Below are positions 43,927-55,779 of a stretch of DNA of 64,000 nucleotides, one piece after another. The notes under the pieces were generated by a model. It ran no database searches and was not told where the DNA came from. It saw nothing but the letters and a program-made list of their open reading frames with translations. Source of the stretch: Symbiodinium kawagutii (Eukaryota > Sar > Dinophyceae > Suessiales > Symbiodiniaceae); contig VSDK01012950.1 in assembly GCA_009767595.1 (NCBI GenBank), forward strand, positions 368,826 to 432,825, read 5' to 3'. Each line of letters starts with the position of its first letter. Position 1 is the stretch's first letter. A program made the translations under genes and the position numbers.

Positions 43927-44034
43927 GAAGTGTTTATCGAAATAGGGGTGCCCAAAAACCTGGTTGGTTTATAACTATAAATGGTTTATAAGGATGATTT
44001 GGTGGATCCCTTCTTCTAAGAAACCACCATGTAT
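43927..44034 (-). mobile_element. Family B MITE
   Basis: AGTGTTTATCGAAATAGGGG to TTCTAAGAAACCACCATGTA; interior TTATAACTATAAATGG in reverse orientation. Confidence 0.68.
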
Positions 44035-44223
44035 GTGATCAATGGAAGAAAGCAGTTGATAAGTGCTACCAGAAATGCATCGTCAATGCTGCAAATCATC
44101 CATGCTTTCAGCGGAGACGAAATCACCTCGTGCTTATTGATGAATCACCTAGTGATTTATTGATTGATGATTGTTACAATTTATACCACCAGCAGCAGCA
44201 CCTGCACCGAGACGATGTTTCAC

Positions 44224-44299
44224 CATCTCCCAGTCGCGTCGGGCCGGCCTTGCGCCAGTGCTTCTTGTACCATCGCTTCAGTCCGCGGGGTTCCCAATC
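44224..44299 (-). CDS. Candidate exon, basic and Trp-rich
   Basis: Acceptor GGTGAG/G and donor GTGAAC bound 76 nt reading RGLKRWYKKHWRKAGPTRL. The frame also stays open upstream (DWTPHPGRFAAPGEDWEP). The strongly basic helix could bind nucleic acid; inferred only. Confidence 0.53.
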
Positions 44300-44389
44300 C
44301 TCACCGGGAGCAGCAAAACGACCAGGATGCGGTGTCCAGTCGATTCAGTGAGTTTACCTGTGACTTCGATGTGGCTAATAATTAGTTAA

Positions 44390-45600
44390 TTGACATTAGC
44401 TAAGTACATTGCTGGTAGTTGTTTATATATGTCAGTACTGTTTCCCGGTCAATCTGTCTATATGAATAGTGGCCAGTACTACTAAAATACTGGTGAATAA
44501 ATCAACATAACCAGCTAAACATCAAGGTTGCTTGTTGACAATGAAGCCCGCTACATTCCAGTACGCGGATTCAAGCTGCTTACTAGGACATATCGGAGAA
44601 TTGCTTCGTCAGCCAATGTCCAGACTTGGTATGCAGTATATAACCAATAAGACGGCAGGCAACTATTCAAACACATGCGACTAGATTCAAGCCTCAACGC
44701 GTAACATGGATGCTGGATCATTTGTTACAATCCAAAAAGAATCAACAATTTCAGCACCACAGGAGCATCACAATTGTAATTCGACAAATGAGGGACTGCA
44801 GGCAGGATGCTCTTTTCAATCAATCAACCATTATATCATAGTCAATAGTCCATGGGTAGAGTGAATTTAGTCATGTGCATGGTTCCAGCGAGTACTTACC
44901 TGGCAATGGCCAAAAGCAATGCCAAGGTCCCAAGCATTGGTCCTAACGTAGCCTTCTCAAGAGCAACTGCATGGAAGCAGTGACACATCAAAGTACTTCC
45001 TACCCCTGTGCCCGCGGTCGACGTGGCTCCAAAATCATTAAAATAGATGGTGAAACCGAGTGCTTACCGTGGTATCCAGCTATCGAGGTTTATCGCATTG
45101 ATCAACAAACAATAAGAATCATCCCATGATCATAAATGGGGTGAACACTTCAGAAAGTGCTAGGTTGAACACTGCTGGCAAGTGGGGCCAAATCTCAACA
45201 ACCTGATTGTTAGGTGGTATCCCACTACTTACCACACCAGTTGCACCCCTAGATATACTATATATGTATGTAATCATATGTAATCTATATATGTTATTTG
45301 CCTCTAATCTATATGCAATGCCATGGGTTACTTCCAATACTGTTGTAGCAACCTGATTGTTGTACCACACACTAGCTAGCTAAACAACATACTTGTCTTA
45401 CTTGCGCTCCTAGTTACAGTCCATCTTAGACTTGTACCCAGCGACGGCTTTCGGCTGTAAAAATCAAATCAATCAAAGTGATAACTGGGTGATATTTCCT
45501 CCCTCATACTGTTCAGATTTGCTGTCCTACGAATTGATTACATTTCTGACCTGCGTTGTACTCCCCTTTTGCGGCATAGTCAATCAATCTGGCATGGTTG
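44390..45600. other. Gene-free stretch
   Basis: AT-rich; short frames only; no splice-bounded island found. Confidence 0.45.
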
Positions 45601-45622
45601 ACATGACGCTGCCATACGCTGC

Positions 45623-45693
45623 CTGCCCCACTCCCACCGGTCGCCCCGGTCCCAGATGTGCAACCTTTGGTTGTAGTAGTCGTTGGACCAGAC
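45623..45693 (-). CDS. Candidate exon, aromatic-rich
   Basis: Acceptor CTCCAG/G and a GC donor AG/GCAGCG bound 71 nt reading WSNDYYNQRLHIWDRGDRW. Other frames are open but lower in quality. Confidence 0.53.
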
Positions 45694-45849
45694 CTGGAGG
45701 GGCCAACCCTGAGGTCTACGTAACGGTTCCGTAATGGTCGGTGGCCAAACTCACCACCAAATCCACTGGTTTAATAGGCCAACTACTTGCTATGTCGATT
45801 CTTGCTTCGCGTTGGGATTCTCAGTTGACGAAGGCAAGAAAGAATCAAA

Positions 45850-46056
45850 AAAACCCAAGAGACGATGTTCATAAACCCCGACACCGTAGACAAAGAACAA
45901 AGCGGCCATGACATTCGAGTCACTAGTCATGCTCTTGCCGTGGGGTCTGTTGGAATCAAAACGATTCTGGTCCCACGCATGTCGTGGGATGGTGACCACA
46001 AATCTGTGAGCTGCCCATCGATCTATGCAAAGAGCTATTTCCACGGTGGGCCATAA
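45850..46056. CDS. Possible exon, strand unresolved
   Basis: Minus reads LWPTVEIALCIDRWAAHRFV and GVGVYEHRLLGFFDSFL. Plus reads SHALAVGSVGIKTILVPRM. Both are long open frames in an exon-dense stretch. Confidence 0.27.
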
Positions 46057-46486
46057 ATCCACAAATCCAACCCTACTCGGACATGGTTCAGGTGCCTAGA
46101 TGATTGCCCCCAGGAGAGGAAATTGCACGCTTTTTGTGCTTGGGTCTTGTTTTGTTTATGCTTGGAGGCTACAAATTTGAGTTCAGGTCACTGTATAGGA
46201 AGACTAAGTACATTTGATCATGGTCGGTAGTGGTTCATGACTGTGAATAACCCTTAACAAATGATTAATGATAATGATCATGCTGGCAAATGATTTTCGC
46301 TGATTGCAAATGATCTGTAGGAATAATTGACAAGCTGCTTCATCATGACATGGCCAATCTTTGATGATCCGCATATCCATGGCCCTTCCTTGGCATCCCT
46401 GAGGTATCGCTGGTCGTTGACCTTGTCAGCCTCAGAATCTCGTGGGTGGTCATCCAATCACTACTGTAGCTACTCAGCTGCTAGCG

Positions 46487-46631
46487 ATTTCTTGCGAAGG
46501 CTATGAAGCCTTCGGCCATGCGGCCATGGCCGGTGGATATGCCATCACCATCCACTGGACATGTGTCCAAGGCCGTGTACAGAGAAGCATACCACCAGGT
46601 CTCAAAAGATTCAACGGCACATCTATTGTTC
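46487..46631 (-). CDS. Candidate exon, unknown product
   Basis: Acceptor CTGCAG/G, then VESFETWWYASLYTALDT, CPVDGDGISTGHGRMAEGF and a TAG. A donor GTGATG at 46548 would end it earlier. The DGDG segment is reminiscent of a calcium loop but too incomplete to call. Confidence 0.45.
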
Positions 46632-46701
46632 CTGCAGATCCCTGAATTTGGTTGGCTATCCCCGGCCCTATCTTTGTTGGCTAGCCATCTTTGTTGGTTA
46701 C

Positions 46702-46770
46702 ATCCGCCAGGTCCCAGGTAGCCATTTCTCCCCTTCGGCGAGAGTCCCATGGCAGACTGTTCATCAGGTA
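46702..46770 (-). CDS. Candidate 23-codon exon
   Basis: Acceptor GCAG/T and donor GTAACC bound exactly 23 codons in phase 0 reading YLMNSLPWDSRRRGEMATW and DLAD. Confidence 0.52.
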
Positions 46771-46832
46771 CTGCTTCTCCACATCAGCCTGGCGTCGACC
46801 ACACTATGTTGGATCAATATTAATGAACCACC

Positions 46833-46940
46833 CATATGGTTGTTTCTCAAAATAGGTGACCCCCAAATCATCCATTACTAACCTTTTATAGTAGTAAACC
46901 ACCCATTTTTTGGGTCCCCTATTCTGAGAAACCTCCATAT
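46833..46940 (+). mobile_element. Family B MITE (left of a tandem pair)
   Basis: CATATGGTTGTTTCTCAAAA to TTCTGAGAAACCTCCATATG. Shares its last bases with the next element. Confidence 0.78.
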
Positions 46941-47053
46941 GGTGGTTTCGCAGGCCATAGGGAGCCCCCAAAATGGTTGGTTCATTAGTGTAAACAAGTT
47001 CATATTGGATGATTGGGGTGTACTCCTAGGTTGAAACCAGCCCAGCGATATAA
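46937..47053 (-). mobile_element. Family B MITE (right of a tandem pair)
   Basis: ATATGGTGGTTTCGCAGGCC to TTGAAACCAGCCCAGCGATA, reverse interior (TTCATATTGGATGATTGGGG). Confidence 0.6.
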
Positions 47054-47529
47054 GGTAAACTAGGGGTGTTTTGTTTAACTACTGTGGATCTGCGATACAA
47101 ATTGCCATCATCAAACATTGTTGTTGATCACTATCATTATCACTATAAATAGCCATCATGAACCAACATTGTTCATCATTATCCCTACGACTATCAAACA
47201 TCAATTAGCCAATATCAACCACTAATTAGCCATTCTTAACCCTTATAAAGCAGCATTACCATGGATCAACCATCAATCCCAAATCATCGTGGTTTCATAC
47301 TGTGGGTCCCACGGTAGCATCATGGGCTGGGTGAAGCCACAATTGCTTCCTGGTGTACCGGGGCTTCGCAGCACACCATGCTTTGCCAACATGCCATGCC
47401 TTGCAAAGAGTACCGCTATCGTCCACAAGGGTGCTGGATACATGTACTGAGTACTTCATTTGCATAAGTGCTGCACAACTGCTTCATTGATCATGACTGA
47501 AGTGCATGTCCCAAATAAAGAAATGTGTG

Positions 47530-47640
47530 TATATAAATAAATAAATACATATATATATATAGACAGTATATATGTATATATATATATATATATTAAAAAA
47601 TGAAAACACATACATATATGCGTGTGTGTGTGTGTAAAAG
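47530..47640. repeat. AT/GT microsatellite
   Basis: ATATAT and GTGTGT tracts next to the island at 47693. Confidence 0.85.
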
Positions 47641-47692
47641 TGATATACTCCATGCATCTCCATACATCCCCCATCTTGCCATGAGTTGCAAC

Positions 47693-47861
47693 AAAAGGGG
47701 GGCTATCCAAAGCTCCAGCATTGGAAGCCGTTTCCAGCAGCCACCAACAGCCATCCGGGCCTTGTAACGACCAGAGATGCGTGGAGGATGCCATTCACCC
47801 AACTCGTCTTTGTAGGGCGCAATGTCTTGAGGTATTCGGTACCTCACATGGTGCCACAGAT
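47693..47861 (-). CDS. Candidate exon, unknown product
   Basis: Acceptor AACGGAG/A, then LWHHVRYRIPQ, DIAPYKDELGEWHPPRISG and RYKARM. The left boundary is unclear; the frame runs on into hydrophobic sequence (MLELWIAPLLL), which may already be intron. Strong coding look. Confidence 0.5.
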
Positions 47862-48404
47862 CTCCGTTTTAATTGGGTTGAATTTGGGCTTTTTGTGCAT
47901 GTTGTGTACGAGAAAACAAACCCAACAGGATGATTTCTCAAGGAAGTGCCCGACATCACTAAGACTAGCTATCAAACGAGCTTGATGATCATAGACTGCA
48001 CAAATCACCGCTCACCACAGTTAACCAGCATTAAGCAATGTTGTTCATTGCTGACTGTTGAATCGCGATCCATTAGGTAATCATCATTAACGAGAAATTA
48101 ATCATCAACTTGCCACCAATAAACCATCAATCAACCCTTGCTGGCCATCAATCACCATACCATGCGACAACCGTCATGAACGTCAACTGTGAAAGTCCAA
48201 CACCTGGCAGGAGAAAAAATGCCTGGCTCGATTGGTGTTCTGTAGACGTGTGGGTGCAAACATAAATGCGTCCATCTGGATTATCTACAAACAATGATCA
48301 TGATCATGATAGCCATTGCCTAATGGACGCAATGATAAATGCGTCCATCATGATCATGATGTCTCCCTTTTTATTTTCTCGAAGCAATGTCTCTTTTTCG
48401 CAAT

Positions 48405-48520
48405 GCTTTGACAACCGGCTCAGGTTTGACTGCCCAGCCGATTGGAGGCCCCAGACCGTTTTGTTTGGCACCAGGTCTGGACCCAAAGATTCGTTGCGAT
48501 TGGGGCCGCCCTCAAACCAT
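48405..48520 (-). CDS. Possible exon, strand uncertain
   Basis: Minus reads FRWFEGGPNRNESLGPDL and VPNKTVWGLQSAGQSNLS. Plus reads NRLRFDCPADWRPQTVLF. Boundaries not identified. Confidence 0.3.
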
Positions 48521-48792
48521 CGAAAAGCGAGGAATTTCAATGACTTCAAAGTAAGGAGTTTCAATGACTTCCAAACCCACTTTTATTGTTGTTCATTGCT
48601 AGTTGTCAACCACAATAGGACCATTCTTAACCCTTAGTTACCCATAGCTGGTTGCTAACCATCATCAATAAAACCAGCTTTTATACCCTTTCTTTGCGAA
48701 TACCAATCATCCTTGAACCATAAACCATTATCCAGTATCATCCATACTATTGATTATTGCTTTACTTATTAGAAACCACCTGTTTTCTGCAG

Positions 48793-48848
48793 TGTCCTGC
48801 CTGCGTCGGCCACCACGCACGCTGGTCAAGTTTGGCCTCAAGTCACAG
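48793..48848 (+). CDS. Candidate short exon
   Basis: A very good acceptor TTTTCTGCAG/T and donor CACAG/GTCCCG bound 56 nt reading CLRRPPRTLVKFGLKSQ. Confidence 0.43.
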
Positions 48849-49639
48849 GTCCCGGCGCAGCCAGAAATCTCTGCGTGGTGCATCCGGATAGTGCAACCAC
48901 TGATCGTGAACCGGTCTATGTCTATACCACGATAATAATGGCTACCCAGGATTAATAAACCCCTGGTTGATTAATAGGGGGTATCCCCTAAAAGCTTTTA
49001 TCAATCCTGGGTTAACATTAGTCAAGAATAGTAGTTGTCACTTCTTTCACTGGGGAATCCCAATAGTTCTGCACAATGGCAAAGAGCAGTCGCTTGCACA
49101 AATGGCGATCTTAGTTTATTGCTGCAGAATGATTGTCAACATCGAAATATCCCCGAATCAATGGCGGATAATGGTAATTGACGACGTTCAGCAATTAAGT
49201 GGTTAACAAAATATGGGCCTGTTAAACATCTTATCTTTATCCAATATGCAAATATTCGATATTTATAGCCTACTAGCTGGTATCCACATATTGGTTTGTT
49301 GATTGACAAAAAGAAAAATATGGAAAGTCAAACATAGCCGGTCAAATTGTGCCACCGAGCATATTTTGTACATTTCATTCAGGGATGGTACTTCAAAAGC
49401 TGTCATCGCATGGCATACCAATTGTATTCATCACCAACAGTTTAACACATACCAATCAACTCAAATACTCAAATATTGTGACATACGGTAGTATCTATCA
49501 TCAATCATCAGTCCATCATCACTGATTCCACACCCATCACTAATTATGTTACCCAACCAATCAACCACGCAACCAACCAGCGAGCCAACCAACCAAGCAA
49601 GCAACCCACATCAACCAATCAACACATCAGCCGCAGTGC

Positions 49640-49715
49640 TGCCACCGCCCGGGCTGTGGCTTCTCACGACCACTGCTTCCAATTTCGCGATTGCCTTGGG
49701 GGCGGAACCCTGCGA
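49640..49715. CDS. Possible exon, strand unresolved
   Basis: Plus reads GLWLLTTTASNFAIALG after CCGCAG. Minus reads SAPKAIAKLEAVVVRSHS after CGCAG. CCATC/AACC-rich on the left and GATGG-like on the right. Confidence 0.28.
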
Positions 49716-49724
49716 TGATAAGGC

Positions 49725-50880
49725 TTGATGATAGGATCGATTTATGGTAAATAGTAAGGTTAATATGGCGAACGATAGGGTCCACACATTCATTAATCAA
49801 GGGTTGACGTTAGGGTTATTGATCGGAGTGGTGGGAATGATATGTTTAATGGGTAGCCCAAATTCATCACACTGATCTTGGGCTACTCCAATGTACCAAG
49901 ATACCCATGGCCAACATCATGAACCCTGCTAGCAACCCTATCATTGCTGTCATTAAACCCGTCATTAGACATTGATAAACCCATGAAGTAAAACCCTACC
50001 ACATTTCTGGATAGCTTAAATTTAGATGGGACAGTTGACTGGCCAGTACGCTTGTTTCACAGTGACGTGTAACCTCAAGGAAGCTACGGATATAATATCA
50101 TCACAAACAACGGATACCACAAAACACAACTGGCAAAATGACCCACATCGTGACATGAGGTTTTTGTGGCATTTTGTGTCGCTCTACCAGCTCCCACAGC
50201 TGATGTTCGCAGCAAATCAATCTCAGCCAGTAGCCATGTTAGGTCGTCTGATTCCAAACTCACAATTGATACTGCTTGTGTTCAACAGCCCAAAACTGAT
50301 ACATTCAACAAGCATTGTATTATTGAATCTATTGTTGAGTTCAATCTACAAACATGCCGCTATGTAAAAACAAACATATAATACATACATATAATATAAA
50401 CATGTTCACATATTCCCCAAAGGTCTAAAAGTCGTTCATGCGAGTTCCTGGTATTATATCTTTAGGTGGCATATACATGTATGTATGCAGTTGAATAAAT
50501 GAATGCATGTACAGAATATGTCCATGCAAATATGTCAGCACCAAATATGTATATCATTATGCAAGTCTTTCTGCTGGCATCTGCAACTGCTGGCTGCTGG
50601 ACTAAATGAGGTACACCATGTGTGCACCCATCATGACATGTCTTTTTTTTTCTTAAGCAAGCTCTAGACCAGCACTTGGGGTCTATTTGCTGACGAAATG
50701 CCACTGGCCGAAAGCTGGACTTCAAGAGACACTGCTATTCCATTTTTCCAAAGTTCTTGGGGCGTTGAAATTGCCTAAAGAACGAAAACCAACTGAGGAT
50801 TCAACCAACAAGGAAGGTTGAAGGAGAACGCATCTGATCCGTGTAACTGTTACTTCTTGAGCAATTGCAATTGCAGCAAA
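49725..50880. other. Gene-free stretch
   Basis: GATAGG/ATTAAACCC sequence, then AT-rich. A weak island near 50640-50720 is open on minus (FRPVAFRQQIDPKCWSRA) but has no clear boundaries. Confidence 0.45.
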
Positions 50881-50884
50881 CATA

Positions 50885-51180
50885 TGTAGAGTAATGCAAA
50901 AAGTGTATATATATATATATATGTGCATAAATATTTGCGTTCATACATGAATAAATATTCATAAATAAATGCGTGCATCCAAATATATATATAGATATAT
51001 ATAAACAAATTTACAGGTATGTTTATAAATTCACTTATATGTAAAATAAATATATATATATATATATTCCATGAATGAAAATATACTTGAATATATAAAT
51101 ATATATATATATCGATAAATACAAACACATTGATTTCTTTACAGCGAAAAGAAACATTTAGATATATATGTATGTGTAAA

Positions 51181-51211
<31 letters not shown>

Positions 51212-51241
51212 TGTATGTATGTATGTATGTATGTATGTATG

Positions 51242-51275
<34 letters not shown>

Positions 51276-51460
51276 TTTTATATATATATATGTAAAAACA
51301 ATCAAAATTACTTCACGCGATATAGCAAATAATACCTACAAAATACACATATAAATACATAGATATAGATATAGATATATCTATTATAACAAAATATTTA
51401 TCATATATTTTATATATATATAATATATCATTATGTATATATATATATATTTGTATGCGT
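50885..51460. repeat. AT and ATGT microsatellite region
   Basis: TATATA tracts plus an (ATGT)n block at about 51180-51270; produces IYIHTYIHTY/MYVCMYVC frames without meaning. Confidence 0.92.
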
Positions 51461-51962
51461 GCGTGTTCTGGTTGAAGAAATTTGGTGAATACCTGAATAC
51501 CTACGAATTCTCCGATCATTCTTTCAAGCAGGTCCTCAGGTGTCTAGATGTCCATGGTCAAACAAGCGACCACGCACGGTAACGAACCAACATATGGGCA
51601 ACCAACCAACCAACCGACCAACCAACCAAGGCACCAGGTATTGAGGCGGTACTTCATCGCAGCCTTTAACCTGGCGGGAGGCAACTCTCCTTCACAAAAA
51701 TGACAGTACTAACTGTGAGAACAACAATATGATTCCGTAACAGTAGTCGATGTGGATGGGTTGTAGTTTGTAACCATGGTCAATTGGTACAACCTGTGTG
51801 GATATGTATGCTTGACAGCTCCTGGTGGTATGGCCCATAGCAACTTAAACTTAAACATTTCCCAGAGGCAATCAAAATATGAAATAGATAATCAAATGTA
51901 TCAGTAGCCAGTGGTGATGGTTTTTCGCCACTCATCACTGATTGGATGTGTATGATGACTAA

Positions 51963-52068
51963 ATGATGCTTTCTCAAAATAGGGGTACCCCCCAATCATC
52001 CTCTATGAGCCATAGCAATAAGCCAACCATGACTTGTGGGGTCCCCAAACTGGCTTGAAAAACGACCT
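51963..52068 (+). mobile_element. Family B MITE, diverged
   Basis: AATGATGCTTTCTCAAAATA at the left, GGCTTGAAAAACGACC at the right. Confidence 0.6.
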
Positions 52069-52242
52069 TGTACAGTTGGTATATCCCCCATTATTGCTGG
52101 TTATTATCCACTATTATCCACCACTGACCATTGGTTATATGACCTTATAATTTTTGAAACTTCCTTAAATAAAAACTCCAATAACAATGGTGGCTGATAG
52201 CTGCGCTGGCTTTGTCATGATTTGTGGTGTCAATAGTGGTTG

Positions 52243-52360
52243 ATATCGTGGTTTCTCAAAATAGGGAGCCCCAAAAATTCTCAAATTGTGGGTTTCTTGC
52301 TATAAATGGGCAATATTGGATGACTGGGGGGGGTCCCCTATTTTGAGAAACAACCAATAT
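52243..52360 (-). mobile_element. Family B MITE
   Basis: ATATCGTGGTTTCTCAAAAT to ATTTTGAGAAACAACCAATA; interior CTATAAATGGGCAATATTGG. Confidence 0.75.
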
Positions 52361-52979
52361 TATTGGTATTGTTAGTGGCTAATTAATAATTACTGGCGAA
52401 TATAATGGTTAAGAATGGTTAAATGTGGTTAAGAGTGGAAAATGGTTGACGTGAAAAACACAAGCATGCCACTGGACTTGCAATGGTTGGTCGTGACCGT
52501 ATGTGACTAGTGGTTGAACATCGGAAGTAAGCATGGTTGACCACTGCCAATCTTCATCTTACTAATTATGTAATTGATCGGTATTTTATAGAACCATCAC
52601 AAACACCGGACTGTGACTGGTTTTTCTTGATTGACCATTGTTGCCAATCTTAAGAACCATGTTTTCAGTGTTGTCTTTGATCATCCCAAGCTTGAGGATA
52701 TAACTATATTTTTCATTGTTCATGAGTTTTCCCAGTAAACGGTTCGGTGCCCAAGCATGGCTACAGTCACAACACCCTATTGTTGATGTTGATTGTTGTT
52801 TGGAAACACATATAATGATCATCCACCATTGACGATTCACGAGGGAAACGGCCGATTTTGGCGATAGCCCTCCAGAAAATGACACTTGGTGAATGGTGGT
52901 GCCCCAAAGCAGTGGGGTTGATAGCCATGATGATTAATAAGTATAAAGCCACTGTGGAATCAATTCATGTCAGTGTTCA

Positions 52980-53099
52980 ATATGGCTGTGGGTCAAAACC
53001 CTGTACCCCTGGTTCCCCATCATTAACCAGTGTTTTCCCTATCATTGGTGGCTATTATTCATCATTAGTTGGTTAATTAATATTGACCCATAGCCATAT
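52980..53099 (+). mobile_element. Family A MITE
   Basis: ATGGCTGTGGGTCAAAACCC to TTGACCCATAGCCATAT. Left partner of a pair flanking the exon at 53185. Confidence 0.8.
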
Positions 53100-53184
53100 A
53101 GATTAACCATAGTAACCATGAAATTCGCTGGCGTTCGGCCTGCGGAGTAGCAGCATGATTTGGGGGCCACAGCTTTGGCCTCAC

Positions 53185-53232
53185 GTAGGGGTTCTGCACA
53201 GGTCGTACTCGGATTCCTGCAACGAGTCCGTC
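53185..53232 (-). CDS. Candidate 16-codon exon between two MITEs
   Basis: Acceptor ATCAGCCAG/G and donor GTGAGG bound exactly 16 codons reading DGLVAGIRVRPVQNPY; the frame stays open on both sides. A family A MITE ends 86 bp to the left and a second, in the opposite orientation, starts 40 bp to the right. Confidence 0.5.
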
Positions 53233-53271
53233 CTGGCTGATGGCGAGATCAAGATGTCCCATGGCAAACCC

Positions 53272-53391
53272 AAATGGCTATGGGTCAATCTTAACCAACC
53301 AACTAATGGGGGATGTCCACCAACAATAGTAGGGAAAACAATGGTTAACAGGGGGGAACTAGGGGTACGGGGTTTTAACCCACTGCCAAAT
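53272..53391 (-). mobile_element. Family A MITE
   Basis: AAATGGCTATGGGTCAATCT to TTTAACCCACTGCCAAAT, reverse orientation; right partner of the pair flanking the exon at 53185. Confidence 0.78.
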
Positions 53392-53814
53392 GAACAAATA
53401 GAGGTGTGCAGGGTTTGGCTTTGTGAAATGTCACAAAGGCCAACCATGAAATACTCCATGTATAGTGTTTTTACCCACCATTTACCATGGCATTTACCTG
53501 TTTTATAGCTATAAAATGCCATGGCATTTACCTGTAAAATGTCTCACATGTAGGTAAATATGCCAAATTTATGGTGTATTTGGCAAATAAATTTCAGTTT
53601 TCCGGCTGGTTTTACTGCATCTTGAGATGTCCAGCACTCATTTCAAACAATTCAGCTGCTCAAGATGGAGGTCGAACAAACATTTGTTTCTGTACAAACA
53701 ATTGTATATTCATGTCCCTCTAGTCTACTTATCGGACAACAGCTGCATTATAGTAGAATATTGGCAGCGAAATCCAACGAAATACGTTATAGAAAACATG
53801 TTACATATTAGTAT

Positions 53815-53990
53815 CTATGGAAATACAAACAAATACAAATACATATATATGTATATCTACATATATAAATAAATAACAGATAAATGAATATATATATATA
53901 TATGTATATGAAAAATACATAAAAATAAATACATACATATATATATATATATAATATTTATATTTCAATATACATATATGCTTATAAATG
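53815..53990. repeat. AT microsatellite
   Basis: ATATATAT and AAATACATA units; no gene. Confidence 0.88.
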
Positions 53991-54084
53991 TAGCTGTCAC
54001 ATGTGGATATCAATAGAAAGCCATTACATACATAAATGTGATGTGTGGATCCATTGCGTCATATGGCATTTCGAACACCCCCAG

Positions 54085-54200
54085 CTGTTCACAGTGCCGC
54101 TACTCCTTTGCCCCCAGTGGTTGCCCCTATGGCAAAGGGTCGCTTGCCCCGTCCCGCGTCACCGGCAACCGCCAGCCTGCACCTCCCGTCTTGGTGTGCC
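54085..54200 (+). CDS. Possible Cys-rich exon
   Basis: After ACCCCCAG the plus frame reads CSQCRYSFAPSGCPYGKG; a second plus frame is also open. Three cysteines suggest a metal-binding fragment, but the frame choice is uncertain. Confidence 0.3.
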
Positions 54201-54734
54201 AACGCACTCCGCCTGAAAGCCAAGATTAAGCTCTGGCATTGACAGGAATTGGCAATTAATTATTGATAATGAATAATTAGCTGACAATTAATCATAGTGA
54301 CAATTAATTGATCATTGGCAATTCATTGGTGAATTGATAATGATGAACACATCACTATGAATAAAACCATACACCGATGATTCACAATGATCTCAAGCAA
54401 TCATTAGAATTACTTCTTTCCAACCATACAGTTCTGTTTGCACATATGAAGTGTTGTACCGGTAGCAATTACCTTCATTTGCTTGCTATTAATCATTACA
54501 AACCATTGTGATATTATAGTTTCAACGCCGCCATGAACAAGTATCAAAAATTCAACAGCATCACCAACCACTATCCACCATCATTAACCATTCTGAGCCA
54601 CTATTGACAATCATACACCCTTCTGAAGGATTCTGAAACATGCTTCCCCAATATTCACCATCATTAACCATCCTGAGTCCATTATTCAACCACTACGTTT
54701 AACCATTTCTAACCACCACATTCACCATCATCCA

Positions 54735-55740
54735 TCATCGAAGGAAGTTTAGAAGTCTAACTTCCGACAATATGGACAACTCAGCTAGGGTGGATCGCCT
54801 ATGCAGATGTGAGAAAGAAGAGATGTGAGAAAGATGAGAGTGCGAGGGCGCAGGAAAGTCGCGAAATGCTGTGTTTTGCAAGGTTTTGTGCATCATGAGG
54901 GTCCAGAAGGGTACCTCGCTAAAGCGGCGGGTGCGGACCACTGTGGCGGAAGGTGTGTGCAAAAATCGTGAAAAAACCTAGGCGCGAAGCACATTTGGAA
55001 GTCAAAATCGTAAAAACATGTCAGCACCGGAACACTTTTGGAAGTTGCAACTTGCAAAATCGTGAAAAAACCTAGGCGCGAAGCACATTTGGAAGTCAAA
55101 ATCGTAAAAACACTGCATGCTCGGAGCACTTTTAGAGGATTCCACGTTCAAAATCGTTAAAAAACCTGGGCGCCGAGCACATTTGGAAGTCAAAATCGTA
55201 AAAACACTACATGTTCGGAGCACTTTTGATGACTCATGAGTCTCAAAACTGGCACGCTGCCTGCGCGCGAAGCAAATTTCTAAGATAAAATCTTGTACCA
55301 AAATAAAAACTGCAATTTTACTAGCGTTTCGGGCCACTTTTTGGAGATGTCATATGATCATGAAAATTGGCACGCCGCCTGCGCGCGAAGCACATTCTCA
55401 CGTCCGAAGTCGCAAAAACTCGTGGTTTTTAACAAGTTTTGAAAGTTGCATGTCCGAAAAAGTGCACGCGGCCAGGGCGAGAAGCACATTTTGAAGCAAA
55501 TGTGTCAAAACACAGCACGTTTTGACACTTTTTGAACACAGGAGACAAAAGTAGGAAAACACTTGCGTTTCGCGTCACTTTTCGTGATTTATGTGGCCAA
55601 AATGTGCACAACGCTTGCGCGCCAAGCACATTTGCAGGTCAAAAGTAGCAAAACACTTGATGATCGGAACACCTTTGCAAGGTCCAATTATCAAAAGTGG
55701 CCAAACACTTAGATGCAAAACACTTCATGATCGAAGCACA
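54735..55740 (-). repeat. Tandem repeat of about 94 bp with coding-like translation
   Basis: The motif GCGCGAAGCACATTTGGAAG recurs at about 54982, 55076 and 55170 (spacing 94) and in more degenerate form to about 55616. On minus it translates to units such as CASRLGFFTILQVATSK and FDFQMCFAPRFFHDF, ending in RTRRFSEVPFWTLMMH and NTAFRDFPAP. I recall very similar translated stretches in many Symbiodiniaceae gene models, so this is probably a dispersed repeat family rather than a gene. Confidence 0.7.
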
Positions 55741-55779
55741 TTTGGAAGGTAAATGAATAGATAGACGAAAGATGGCTAG

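Noticed and set aside
50850-51354. Tyr/Ile/His and Met/Tyr/Val/Cys repeat frames
   Set aside because: Generated by TATATA and ATGT microsatellites.
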